Translations under genes and position numbers: made by a program
Notes under the pieces: generated by a model
Databases searched by the model: none
Told to the model about the DNA's origin: nothing
What the model saw: only the letters and a program-made list of their open reading frames with translations
Shown here: in pieces, positions 50,794 to 58,622 of the stretch
How positions within the stretch are numbered: position 1 is the first letter of the stretch
How the letters are laid out: each line of letters starts with the position of its first letter
Assembly (NCBI RefSeq): GCF_030700245.1
Contig: NZ_JAUYZI010000002.1
Span: forward strand, 1-64,000
DNA: 64,000 bases
Direction of reading: 5' to 3'
DNA from: Methylobacterium amylolyticum
GTDB taxonomy: Bacteria; Pseudomonadota; Alphaproteobacteria; Rhizobiales; Beijerinckiaceae

Positions 50794-51323
50794 GGCGTCT
50801 CGCCCTGTCGGCGCTCACCCTGCCGGCGCTCGCCCTGCTGCCCATGCTCGCCGCCTGCGACCGGGGCGAGGAGGATCGCGGCGCCGATCAGGCCGTGGTG
50901 GCCCGCACCGCCGAGGCCGACCTGCCCGCGTGGCTGTCGCCGACCGACGGGACCGACCCGGCCCGCTGGCTCGCCGGCCGCGAGGCGGGGCATACCCTCC
51001 CGGCCGACGCCGAGCCGGTGCGGGCGATCCGCGCGGCGCTGACCGGCGCCCGGGACGGCTTCATCGAGGACCCGCGCATGATCGCCAACCGAACGGTGCA
51101 GCTCGGCCAGATGCTCGCCGAGGTCGGCAAGGGCGAGGGCTACGGCGCGCTGATCGACGGGTTCGGCCGGGTCGCGGCCCGGCGCGGTCGCCACAAGAGC
51201 CTCTACGGCGAGATGTGCCAGCACTACTTCAACACCCGCAACCGCGGGCTCGACCACGCGGCGGCGCTGGCCGAGCTCGCGGCGCACATCGCGCGGCCGC
51301 CGGGCGCGGCGGGGGCGCCATGA
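50790..51323 (+). CDS. mxaH: MxaH, lipoprotein of the mxa operon
   Basis: 177 residues from GTG 50790 (GTGA overlap with mxaE). The signal peptide ends in a lipobox (LPMLAAC), so the protein is probably lipid-anchored. The rest is a helical domain with GYGALIDGFGRVAARRGRHKSLYGEMCQHYFNTRNRGLDHAAALAEL. Function unknown; symbol from operon order. The stop overlaps the mxaB ATG. Confidence 0.85.
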   Translation: MRRLALSALTLPALALLPMLAACDRGEEDRGADQAVVARTAEADLPAWLSPTDGTDPARWLAGREAGHTLPADAEPVRAIRAALTGARDGFIEDPRMIANRTVQLGQMLAEVGKGEGYGALIDGFGRVAARRGRHKSLYGEMCQHYFNTRNRGLDHAAALAELAAHIARPPGAAGAP

Positions 51324-52009
51324 TCGCCGCGGGCAACAGGGCCGAGCGCGCGACGCGGCCCCCGCCGGCCCTGCGCGACGGACTCCTGATCGTGGACGAC
51401 CACCCGGTCGTCCTCCAGGGCTTCCGCCGGCTGGCCGAGGAGGCCGGCATCGCCCGCGTCCACGAGGCGGCCGACATCGTCTCGGGCTACCGCACCTTCC
51501 ACCGCCACCGGCCGGGTCTCGTGGTGACCGACCTGTCCTTCGGGGCCGACGGCCTGTCCGGCCTGTCCCTGATCCGCCGGATCCGGGCGCTCGACCCGGT
51601 CGCGCGCATCCTGGCCTTCAGCATGCACGACGATCCGGTCATCGCGGCGCGCGTGCTCGAATCCGGCGCCCTCGGCTTCGTGCTCAAGGATTCGTCCGTG
51701 GCGGCCTTCCTCGAAGCGCTCGACGCGGTCCGGGCCGGACGCAGCTACCTGCCGCACGCCATCGCCACCGGCATCGCGACCCTCGACCTGACCCCGCGCC
51801 GCTCGCCGCTGGCCCGCCTGACCGCGCGGGAGTTGCAGATCCTGTCGCTGCTCGGCAAGGGCCGCTCCTACAGCGACATCGCCGGCATCCTGACGCTGAA
51901 CTACCGCAGCGTGGTCAGCGCGACCTCGGCGATCCGGCTCAAGCTGGGCGCCGGCAGCCTCGCCGAGCTGATGCACATCGCCCTCACGCAGGACGGCGCC
52001 CTCCGCTGA
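51320..52009 (+). CDS. mxaB: MxaB, NarL/LuxR-type response regulator
   Basis: 229 residues from ATG 51320 (ATGA overlap with mxaH). Receiver domain (about 20-135): LLIVDDHPVVLQGF, phospho-acceptor Asp in VVTDLSFG and Lys in FVLKDSS. C-terminal LuxR helix-turn-helix (about 165-225): LTARELQILSLLGKGRSYSDIAGIL, NYRSVVSATSAIRLKLGA. MxaB is required for mxaF transcription in M. extorquens. No sensor kinase gene is beside it. Being the last gene of the operon it controls suggests feedback. Confidence 0.93.
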   Translation: MIAAGNRAERATRPPPALRDGLLIVDDHPVVLQGFRRLAEEAGIARVHEAADIVSGYRTFHRHRPGLVVTDLSFGADGLSGLSLIRRIRALDPVARILAFSMHDDPVIAARVLESGALGFVLKDSSVAAFLEALDAVRAGRSYLPHAIATGIATLDLTPRRSPLARLTARELQILSLLGKGRSYSDIAGILTLNYRSVVSATSAIRLKLGAGSLAELMHIALTQDGALR

Positions 52010-52480
52010 CGGCCCCGGGGCGCTCCCGGCGCCCGAACCGCCGGGGATTTGGGACGCCGGGGATCTGAAACGCCGGGGATCCAGGACGCCGGGGACCGGC
52101 GCGCCCGCACGGCGAGCCCGTGGAGACGCCCGGCCGGTCCGGGCGCCGCCCCCGGAATTGCGGGGACAGCGGCCCGGCGCGACGCGTCGACCAAGTCGCG
52201 GCTTTGTCAGTCGTGCCGTGTCGGCACAGCTCCGCAGCACGCCGCTCTTCTTGGCCGTGACCTTGCGTATTTCAAGACGACCCGACACGACTACGATCTG
52301 TCTTCGCGACGCCGGCGATCACGAAATGTGGCACGCTGGCCACATTCGTCCGTCAGTTTCGCAGCTTGGCCAGTCTCCACTTCTCATCCGGCGCAATCTT
52401 GGCAGTATGCGCCCGACGATTCAGGCGCCGCGCACACCCTTGCACAGAGGACGCGCGGCGGGGGGTGGGGTAGAGCGGTC
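52010..52480. other. 471-bp intergenic region before the double-barrel OMP gene
   Basis: It holds a four-copy 16-bp tandem repeat at 52039-52102 (CGCCGGGGA core) and an inverted repeat AATGTGGC/GCCACATT (52325-52332, 52339-52346, 6-nt spacer), possibly an operator 135 bp before the start at 52481. No convincing small ORF or mxaB terminator was seen. Confidence 0.55.
52039..52102. repeat. Tandem repeat, 4 x 16 bp
   Basis: CGCCGGGGAT, CGCCGGGGAT, CGCCGGGGAT and CGCCGGGGAC start at 52039, 52055, 52071 and 52087, an exact 16-bp period; the six bases between vary (TTGGGA, CTGAAA, CCAGGA). The array begins 30 bp after mxaB. Confidence 0.85.
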
Positions 52481-54490
52481 ATGGCGGTGCGAGACGAAGC
52501 GCGAATGCAGTCCGGGCCGGAGCGGCGCCGGTCGTTCGGACGCGTCCTGCGCTGCGGCACCGCGCTGGCGGCCGTGTTCGCGGCGTCCGCCGCGCACGCG
52601 CAGTGCGCCGACCCGACCGGTTCGGGCGTCGGCGGGAACTTCTCCGCGATCGGCCTGCCGACCTCCTCGACCGTGTCCGGCGTGCAGTCCCTCGTGTCGA
52701 TCCTGACGACGCAGAACACCGCCTTCCTGACGCAGACCTCCGGCTTCATCGGCGCCCCGGGCAACCCGGCCGCCGACCTCCAGGGCGGCGGCGTCTGGGC
52801 GCGCGGCATCGGCGGCACCTTCGACACGCGGACGCCGGGCTCGTTCTCGGCGAACCCGTCGATCTTCTCGAACAACGCCAACGGCCGGTGCAACACCCGC
52901 ACCTTCCAGGACTATGCCGGGTTCCAGGCGGGCGCCGACATCTCGCGGCTCAACATCAACGGGTTCAACATCCACGGCGGCGTCACCATGGGCTACACCG
53001 AGTCCTCGGTGCGCTCGAACGGCACGTTCCGCGCGGACTTCCAGACCCCGTTCGTCGGCCTCTACGGCGCGATCACCAAGGGCAGCTTCTTCGCCGACGG
53101 ACAGATCCGCTGGGACTTCTTCCAGGGCAACCTGAACGACCCGACCAACACCCTCACCAACCAGCGGCTCGACGCGCGCAGCCTGAGCCTGACCGGCAAC
53201 GTCGGCTACCAGATCCCGCTGACCGACGGCTGGTTCGTCGAGCCGTCCGCCGGCGCGGTCTACGCGGAGGTGAAGGTCGACGCGCTCCAGACCGGCGGCC
53301 CGATCTTCGTTGCCAACAACCCGTCGTTCGCCCTGCCCGCCAACGTCAAGATCCGGGACTTCGACAGCATCCTCGGCCGCGCCAGCGTGCGGCTCGGCCG
53401 GAACTTCATCGTCGACGGCTACGCGCTGCAGCCGTTCTTCACGGCGAGCGTCATCAGCGAGTTCGGCGGCCCGGTGCGGACCGACATCGCCACGGCCTTC
53501 GGCAGCGTCGGCACCGCGGTCTACGGTTCGGGGATCGGCAGCATCTTCTCGCTGTTCGACTCGCGGGCGCGGCTGAACACCTACCGCATCGGCACCTACG
53601 GGCAGTTCTCGCTCGGCCTCGCCGGCCAGATCCTGAACACCGGCTGGCTCGGCTACGTGCGCGGCGACTACCGGACCGGCGACCGCGTCGACGGCTGGGG
53701 CATCAGCGGCGGCGTGCGCTACCAGTTCACCCCCGAGACGGTGGCCCGCGCGCTGATCACCAAGGGCGAGAGCCCGGTGCTGGCGGCGCTCGACGGCCCG
53801 GTGGTCTGGAGCGGCTTCAGCGTCGGCGGCTCGGTGGGCGCCCTGTGGAGCCAGACCCGCCAGCGGCAGTCGACGGTGTTCATCAACACCTTCGACACCG
53901 CCAACCCGCACGCCGCCGGCGTCTACGCGGGCGGCCAGGTCGGCGCCGACTACCAGTTCGGCAACATCGTCGTCGGCGTCGCGGGCGATGCCGGCTGGAC
54001 CAACGCCCGGGGCGGCCGCGGCTGCGCGGCCGACGGCGGCGGCTACATCTACTCCTGCCGGACCAGCGTCGATGACATCTACATGGCCACCGGCCGCGTC
54101 GGCTACGCCTTCGAGCGGACCCTCGTCTACGCCAAGGGCGGCGCGGTGTTCGCCGACACGACCGACGGGCAGCAGAACAACTTCAACCGGCAGTCGCTCT
54201 TCCTGCTGCCGAACCAGTTCCCGAACTCCCTGGTCCGCGCGTTCGAGACCGGCTGGACCGTGGGCGCGGGCTTCGAGTTCGCGCTGACCAAGAACTGGAG
54301 CGCCAAGGCCGAGTACATGCACTACGAGCTCGACCGGAAGCGCTACGCCAACTTCGGCTCGGTGGCCAACCAAGCCTTCGTGACGACCCAGAACACGGGC
54401 GACATCGTGAAGATCGGCGTGAACTACCGCTTCATCTTCGAGCCGGCGATCGTCGCTCCGGCGCCGCGCCCGGTGATCGCCAAGTACTGA
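52481..54490 (+). CDS. Double outer-membrane beta-barrel protein (autotransporter-like plus Omp25-like)
   Basis: 669 residues from ATG 52481 (ATG 52505 in frame is also possible). Signal peptide ending AHAQ. The first barrel spans about 60-435: GGGVWARGIGGTFDT and many strands such as DYAGFQAGADISRL and GYVRGDYRTGDRVDGWGISGGVRYQF, like an autotransporter barrel. The second spans about 443-650: GPVVWSGFSVGGSVGALW, GVYAGGQVGADYQFGNIVVGVAGD, WSAKAEYMHYELD, VKIGVNYRF, like Omp25/Opacity barrels. The extra tail after NYRF (IFEPAIVAPAPRPVIAKY) leaves no terminal Phe, ending instead in Tyr. No passenger domain is present. Terminator at 54517. Confidence 0.85.
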   Translation: MAVRDEARMQSGPERRRSFGRVLRCGTALAAVFAASAAHAQCADPTGSGVGGNFSAIGLPTSSTVSGVQSLVSILTTQNTAFLTQTSGFIGAPGNPAADLQGGGVWARGIGGTFDTRTPGSFSANPSIFSNNANGRCNTRTFQDYAGFQAGADISRLNINGFNIHGGVTMGYTESSVRSNGTFRADFQTPFVGLYGAITKGSFFADGQIRWDFFQGNLNDPTNTLTNQRLDARSLSLTGNVGYQIPLTDGWFVEPSAGAVYAEVKVDALQTGGPIFVANNPSFALPANVKIRDFDSILGRASVRLGRNFIVDGYALQPFFTASVISEFGGPVRTDIATAFGSVGTAVYGSGIGSIFSLFDSRARLNTYRIGTYGQFSLGLAGQILNTGWLGYVRGDYRTGDRVDGWGISGGVRYQFTPETVARALITKGESPVLAALDGPVVWSGFSVGGSVGALWSQTRQRQSTVFINTFDTANPHAAGVYAGGQVGADYQFGNIVVGVAGDAGWTNARGGRGCAADGGGYIYSCRTSVDDIYMATGRVGYAFERTLVYAKGGAVFADTTDGQQNNFNRQSLFLLPNQFPNSLVRAFETGWTVGAGFEFALTKNWSAKAEYMHYELDRKRYANFGSVANQAFVTTQNTGDIVKIGVNYRFIFEPAIVAPAPRPVIAKY

Positions 54491-54516
54491 GCGCCGGGCC
54501 CTCGATCCGGCGGCGC

Positions 54517-54538
54517 GGGGCGGCCGGAAGGCCGCCCC
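54517..54538 (+). terminator. Terminator of the double-barrel OMP gene
   Basis: Perfect 9-bp stem GGGGCGGCC / GGCCGCCCC (54517-54525, 54530-54538) with loop GGAA, followed by GTCGCGTTT. Confidence 0.7.
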
Positions 54539-54592
54539 GTCGCGTTTCGGGCGCGTCGCGGCTCCGCCGGAGCCGTTCCCGATCGCCCTGCA

Positions 54593-54799
54593 CACGGTAC
54601 ACGACGCGGCGGGCCGAGGGGCGTTTCCGACCCTCCACCTCATCCTGAGGTGCCCGCGAGAGCGGGCCTCGAAGGAGACCTCCAGGGATCGCGCGGCTGG
54701 CTGGAGGGCTCCTTCGAGGCCTCCGCTTCGCTCCGGCGCCTCAGGATGAGGGGATTGGTAGGATCGGCCGACGTAAACTCCAATCTGTCGTGTACCGTG
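54593..54799. mobile_element. CACGGT palindromic element, copy 3 (207 bp)
   Basis: Perfect 13-bp inverted ends CACGGTACACGAC (54593-54605) and GTCGTGTACCGTG (54787-54799). The core palindrome CTCATCCTGAGGTGCCCGC...CCTCAGGATGAG matches copy 1, as do the flanks (GCCGAGGGGCGTTTCCGACCC on the left). This is the cleanest copy for defining the element. Confidence 0.88.
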
Positions 54800-54904
54800 C
54801 GCGTTGCCATCGTGTACGGCTCCAAGCCGTTGTTCTGACGCGCGCTCTCGCGCCGAGCCGGTGTCCACCTCGGCGGAGCGCGCTCTCGGCGGGGACGCGT
54901 GCCC

Positions 54905-55822
54905 CTACCGCGCCGGCGGATCGGCCTCCGCGCCGCCCAGCGTGCGGGCCAGCGCCCGGGCGGTGGCGACGAGGGCGGTGACCATCGGCGTCGAGGGCTC
55001 ACGGCGCGGCGCCACGAGGCCGATCGCGTGCTCCAGGTCCGGGCCGGTGATCGGCAGCGCCCGCAGGCCCTCCATCGGCCCGAGCGCGTCCACGAGGATC
55101 TCCGGCATCACCGACGACCAGCGCAGCGTCCGCACGTGGGTCATCAGCACGATCATCGAGTTCGATTCGAGCGTCGCGGCGGGCTCGCCCCCGGCGGCGC
55201 GGATCTGCTGGTCGATGATGCGCCGGTTCTGCATGTTGGGGGTGAGCAGGCAGAGCGGCACCCGGCCGATCTCCGACCAGGTCACCGCGTCCCGGCCCTC
55301 GAAGGGGCCGCCGGCCGCGGTGACGAAGCGGTAGCGCTCCCGGTAGAGCGGCACGGTGATGACCCGCCCGAGCGGCTCATTGTCGAGGTAGGTCAGGCCG
55401 GCATCGGCCTCCAGGTTCTCGATCAGCGAGAAGATGTCGGTGGAGGCGGCGGATTCGACGGCGAGCCGCACATCCGGGTGGCGCTCGCGGTAGGGGGTGG
55501 TGAGCCGCACCACCATCGGCAGGGCGGTGGGGATCGCGGCGATGCGCAGGTGCCCGGTCAGCCCGCGGCGCAGGCCCGTCACCTCCTCGTGCATCGCCCG
55601 GGCGTCGGCGACGATCCGCCGGGCCCATTCCAGCACCCGTTCGCCCTCGGGGGTGAAGCCCTGGAAGCGCGAGCCGCGCTGGACGAGCTGCACGCCGAAG
55701 CGGTTCTCGAGCTGCTTCACCCCGGCCGAGAGGGTCTGCTGGGTGACGCCGCAGGCCTCGGCGGCGTGGCCGAAATGCTGCTCGCGGGACAGGGCGAGCA
55801 GGAAGTCCAGCTTGTCGATCAC
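54905..55822 (-). CDS. LysR-family transcriptional regulator
   Basis: 305 residues from GTG 55822. N-terminal winged helix-turn-helix (about 1-60): LDFLLALSREQHFGHAAEACGVTQQTLSAGVKQLENRFGVQLVQRG. Effector domain about 90-295 with LRIAAIPTALPMV and SLIENLEADAGLTYLDNEPLG. Downstream in the same orientation as the antiporter and formate dehydrogenase, and the only DNA-binding regulator in that region, so it is a candidate regulator of both. The effector is unknown; formate or oxalate are guesses from context. Confidence 0.92.
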   Translation of the reverse strand: MIDKLDFLLALSREQHFGHAAEACGVTQQTLSAGVKQLENRFGVQLVQRGSRFQGFTPEGERVLEWARRIVADARAMHEEVTGLRRGLTGHLRIAAIPTALPMVVRLTTPYRERHPDVRLAVESAASTDIFSLIENLEADAGLTYLDNEPLGRVITVPLYRERYRFVTAAGGPFEGRDAVTWSEIGRVPLCLLTPNMQNRRIIDQQIRAAGGEPAATLESNSMIVLMTHVRTLRWSSVMPEILVDALGPMEGLRALPITGPDLEHAIGLVAPRREPSTPMVTALVATARALARTLGGAEADPPAR

Positions 55823-56218
55823 GGTGCTATCCGGGACGCCGGTGCAGGGATGCGCGGCAGCCCGGAGGGTAGAGGGGAGTGGCCGCGGCCTCAACGGCCC
55901 GCGCGGCACGACCAGGGTTCCGAACTCGGCTTATCGCCGGGCCACTTCGGCTGCGATCCACCACCACCGTCATTCCGGGGCCGCGCAGCGGAGCCCGGCC
56001 CCGAAGGGGCACGCCGGAGGCGGGCAATCCAGAACCACAGGGCGTGCCGGGCTTGGCGTGCCGGGCATGGCTGTCGTCGGCGTGTCTGGATCCCGGGCTC
56101 GCCTCCGGCGCCCCGGTATAACGGCGTGCGTGTCAGAACCGGCGACAGACACGCTGCGGCTGTGTCCCGTTAAGCCGAGTTCGGAGCCCTGGAGGCACGA
56201 CACCGTCCCCGATGAGGC
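55823..56218. other. Intergenic region between lysR and the antiporter gene
   Basis: 396 bp, mostly taken up by the 281-bp repeat element at 55912-56192. The 89 bp next to the lysR start (55823-55911) should hold its promoter; I see no clear -35/-10 pair. Confidence 0.5.
55912..56192. repeat. 281-bp element with 22-bp terminal inverted repeats
   Basis: Left arm 55912-55933 (CCAGGGTTCCGAACTCGG...) and right arm 56171-56192 (TAAGCCGAGTTCGGAGCCC...) are inverted with one mismatch in 22. Inside is a second nested palindrome from CCGTCATTCCGGGGC (55967) to GCCCCGGTATAACGG (56124), like intergenic REP-type repeats of alphaproteobacteria. No ORF. A lone arm of the same sequence occurs at 22468-22485. 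Confidence 0.75.
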
Positions 56219-57877
56219 TCAGCGGAAGATGATGAGCGCCTTGCTCAGGGTGTTCCACACGCCCCAGGCGATCGGGATGCCGACGACGGCCCAGGCCGCT
56301 AGCGCCATCGGGGTCAGGCCGCCGCGTCCGATGCCGAAGGAGCCCGAGGGTGCGCCGGCCACCGCCGCGCCCTTGGCCTCGAGGGCGGCGACGTCCGCCT
56401 CCTTCATGAACCAGCGCTCCTTCAGGGGCCGGACCAGGAGGTTGGCCACGAAGCCCAGCGCCAGCATGCCGGCCAGGATGTACATGGTCCTGTCGTAGAG
56501 CTGCGATCCGCTCACCCCGGCGTCGACCTGCGCCTGGCGGATGTAGTTCACCACCACCGGGCCGACGATGCCGGCGGTCGACCAGGCGGTGAGCAGCCGG
56601 CCGTGGATGGCGCCGACGAACTGCGTGCCGAAGATGTCGGCCAAGTACGCCGGCACCGTGGCGAAGCCGCCGCCATACATCGAGAGGATGATGCAGAAGG
56701 ACAGCACGAACAGGCTCTGCGCGCCGGCCGCCGCGAAGGAGGGCGCGGCGGCATAGAGGGCGATGCCGAGCAGGAAGAAGACCGAGTAGGTGGTCTTGCG
56801 CCCGAGCTTGTCCGAGAGGGAGGCCCAGAAGAAGCGGCCGCCGATGTTGAACAGCGACAGCAGGCCGACGAAGCCCGCCGCGATGGCGGCGACCTGGGCC
56901 TTCTGGCCCGCATCCAGAGCGGCGAAGCCGACCCCCGGCGCGCCCACGAGCTTGCCGCCGAAGATCTCCTGCAGCATCGGCGAGGCGATCCCGATGACGC
57001 CGATGCCGGCCGAGACGTTGAGGCACAGGGCCGCCCAGATCAGCCAGAACTGCGCCGTCTTGTGCGCATCCTTGAGGTGGACGTGGCGGTGCGTGATCAT
57101 GCCGGCCTTGTTGGATGCAGGCGGCGTCCAGCCCTCCGGCTTCCAGCCGGCCGGCGGCACGCGGTAGCCGAGCGCGCCCGCCATCATGAACACGAAGTAG
57201 CCCGCGGCCATCACCAGGAAGGTCTGCCAGACGCCGACCGAGGTGGGCGTCTTGAAGCTGTCCATCAGGATCGCGGCCAAGGGCGAGCCGATCAGCGCGC
57301 CGCCGCCGAAGCCCATGATCGCCATGCCGGTGGCCATGCCGCGCCGGTCCGGGAACCACTTGATCAGGGTCGAGACGGGGGAGATGTAGCCGAGGCCCAG
57401 CCCGATGCCGCCGATCACGCCGGAGCCGAGCCACATCATCCAGAGCTGGTGGGTGAGGATGCCCACCGCCGAGATCGCCATGCCGCCGCACCAGCAGAGG
57501 GCCGCCGCGATGCCGGCCTTGCGCGGTCCCGCCCGCTCCAGCCAGCCGCCGAACACCGCGGCTGCGGCGCCGAGGAAGACGAAGAACAGGGTGTACATCC
57601 AGCCGAGGTCGGCCACGCGCCAGTCGCAGGTGGTCGTCACGAGGGCCGAGAGCAGGGTCAGGTCGGGGCAGGTCTTGGAGGCGGTGATACCGAGCGAGCG
57701 CGACAGCGGCAGCCAGAACACGGAGAAGCCGTAGGCCATGCCGATGCAGAGGTGGATCGCCAGTGCCGCTGGCGGAACCAGCCAGCGGTTGAAGCCGGGC
57801 TTGGCCACGATGCGTTCGCGCGACAACAGCGGGTGCGCGCCCCCGGGCGCGACCGCGCCCGTCAGCCCCAGACTCAT
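56219..57877 (-). CDS. OFA-family (oxalate/formate antiporter-like) MFS transporter
   Basis: 552 residues from ATG 57877, preceded by GGGAGG on the minus strand. About twelve membrane segments; IHLCIGMAYGFSVFWLPLSRSLG near the N-terminus, VIGGIGLGLGYISPVSTLIKWFPDRRGMATGMAIMGFGGGALIG and FNIGGRFFWASLSDKLGRK are hallmarks of the OFA family (OxlT-type). The C-terminal extension (MKEADVAALEAKGAA plus a final hydrophobic segment) is usual in the long alphaproteobacterial members. The formate dehydrogenase operon next door supports transport of formate, oxalate or a related anion. Confidence 0.87.
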   Translation of the reverse strand: MSLGLTGAVAPGGAHPLLSRERIVAKPGFNRWLVPPAALAIHLCIGMAYGFSVFWLPLSRSLGITASKTCPDLTLLSALVTTTCDWRVADLGWMYTLFFVFLGAAAAVFGGWLERAGPRKAGIAAALCWCGGMAISAVGILTHQLWMMWLGSGVIGGIGLGLGYISPVSTLIKWFPDRRGMATGMAIMGFGGGALIGSPLAAILMDSFKTPTSVGVWQTFLVMAAGYFVFMMAGALGYRVPPAGWKPEGWTPPASNKAGMITHRHVHLKDAHKTAQFWLIWAALCLNVSAGIGVIGIASPMLQEIFGGKLVGAPGVGFAALDAGQKAQVAAIAAGFVGLLSLFNIGGRFFWASLSDKLGRKTTYSVFFLLGIALYAAAPSFAAAGAQSLFVLSFCIILSMYGGGFATVPAYLADIFGTQFVGAIHGRLLTAWSTAGIVGPVVVNYIRQAQVDAGVSGSQLYDRTMYILAGMLALGFVANLLVRPLKERWFMKEADVAALEAKGAAVAGAPSGSFGIGRGGLTPMALAAWAVVGIPIAWGVWNTLSKALIIFR

Positions 57878-58067
57878 GGACCGTCCTCCCGAGTGCGGCC
57901 TCGTTCCGCGGGCCGGCGTCGGGATGCTTAAAGTGTATGCAGTCTCCTGGCCAGCACCTGCCACGCTTGTGGATGATTTTTCATCCCGTCCGCGCGAAGT
58001 TTTTGTGCCCGGCGCGCGTTACGGTTGCGAGGGACCGGTCCGGGCGAAAAACATGCGCCACAACAAT

Positions 58068-58082
58068 GAGTTGCAGCAACTC
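58068..58082. promoter_or_regulatory. 15-bp palindrome, candidate operator upstream of the antiporter
   Basis: GAGTTGCAGCAACTC is a perfect dyad (7+1+7). The 11-mer CAATGAGTTGC that includes its left half (58065-58075) is repeated upstream of the formate dehydrogenase operon (63698-63708). It may bind the LysR regulator at 54905-55822 or another factor. Confidence 0.4.
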
Positions 58083-58095
58083 GCGTTTGCAACGG

Positions 58096-58303
58096 CACAG
58101 CCCACGACAGTTCGGAGTTTGCGTCGGCCGATCCCACCAACTCCCCTCATCCTGAGGTGCCGGAGCGTAGCGGAGGCCTCGAAGGAGCCCTCCAGCCAGC
58201 CGCGCGATCCCTGGAGGCCTCCTCCGAGGCCCGCTCTCGCGGGCACCTCAGGATGAGGGACAGGGTCGGAAATGCCCCTCGACCGGCGGCGTCGTGTCCT
58301 GTG
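58096..58303. mobile_element. CACGGT palindromic element, copy 4 (208 bp, inverted orientation)
   Basis: Ends CACAGCCCACGAC (58096-58108) and GTCGTGTCCTGTG (58291-58303). Compared with copy 3 the internal flanks are swapped: the GATCCCACCAAC side comes first and the CGGAAATGCCCCTCGACC side last, so it is in the opposite orientation. It lies between the end of the formate dehydrogenase operon and the antiporter promoter. Confidence 0.82.
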
Positions 58304-58326
58304 TCGCAACGGAACTGCGAACCGGT

Positions 58327-58620
58327 CTAACCCGCGTCGCTCGCACCCTCGCCGAGCTTCTGCGGATCGCGGGTCGCCGGCCGCACCGGCCCCTCGCCCG
58401 CGGGCTCCGGCCCGGTCATCGCCCGGCGCACGAGGATGTCGGCCCGCTCGCCGAAGCCGGGCAGCGCCGCCTCCAGCTTGGAGACCATCCGCGGGGTCCA
58501 GAAGGCGGTGATGTGCTTGTGGATGCCCGCCACCGCCTCCTCCTCCGGGTAGGACCGGAAGAAGGCGGCGATCTGGTTGGCCATGCGGAGGAGCTTGTCC
58601 TCCTGGGTCGCGGCGCTCAT
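58327..58620 (-). CDS. fdsD: NAD-dependent formate dehydrogenase delta subunit
   Basis: 97 residues: DKLLRMANQIAAFFRSYPEEEAVAGIHKHITAFWTPRMVSKLEA is the FdsD signature. The C-terminal 30 residues are Pro/Glu-rich. Delta subunits are needed for active FdsGBAD-type enzyme, probably for maturation or stability. Last gene of the operon, 2 bp after fdsA. Corresponds to fdh2D of M. extorquens. Confidence 0.93.
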   Translation of the reverse strand: MSAATQEDKLLRMANQIAAFFRSYPEEEAVAGIHKHITAFWTPRMVSKLEAALPGFGERADILVRRAMTGPEPAGEGPVRPATRDPQKLGEGASDAG

Positions 58621-58622
58621 GC

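Larger units (their letters stand above)
54491..54904. other. Intergenic region between the double-barrel OMP gene and lysR
   Basis: 414 bp between two 3' ends. It contains the OMP terminator (54517-54538) and palindromic element copy 3 (54593-54799). The rest (54800-54904) shows nothing recognisable. Confidence 0.6.
57878..58326. other. Promoter region of the antiporter plus palindromic element copy 4
   Basis: 449 bp. The half next to the antiporter (57878-58095) is AT-richer than the genes, with a short hairpin GGATGA-TTTT-TCATCC (57971-57986) and a 15-bp palindrome at 58068. The other half is palindromic element copy 4. No small gene was seen. Confidence 0.5.
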
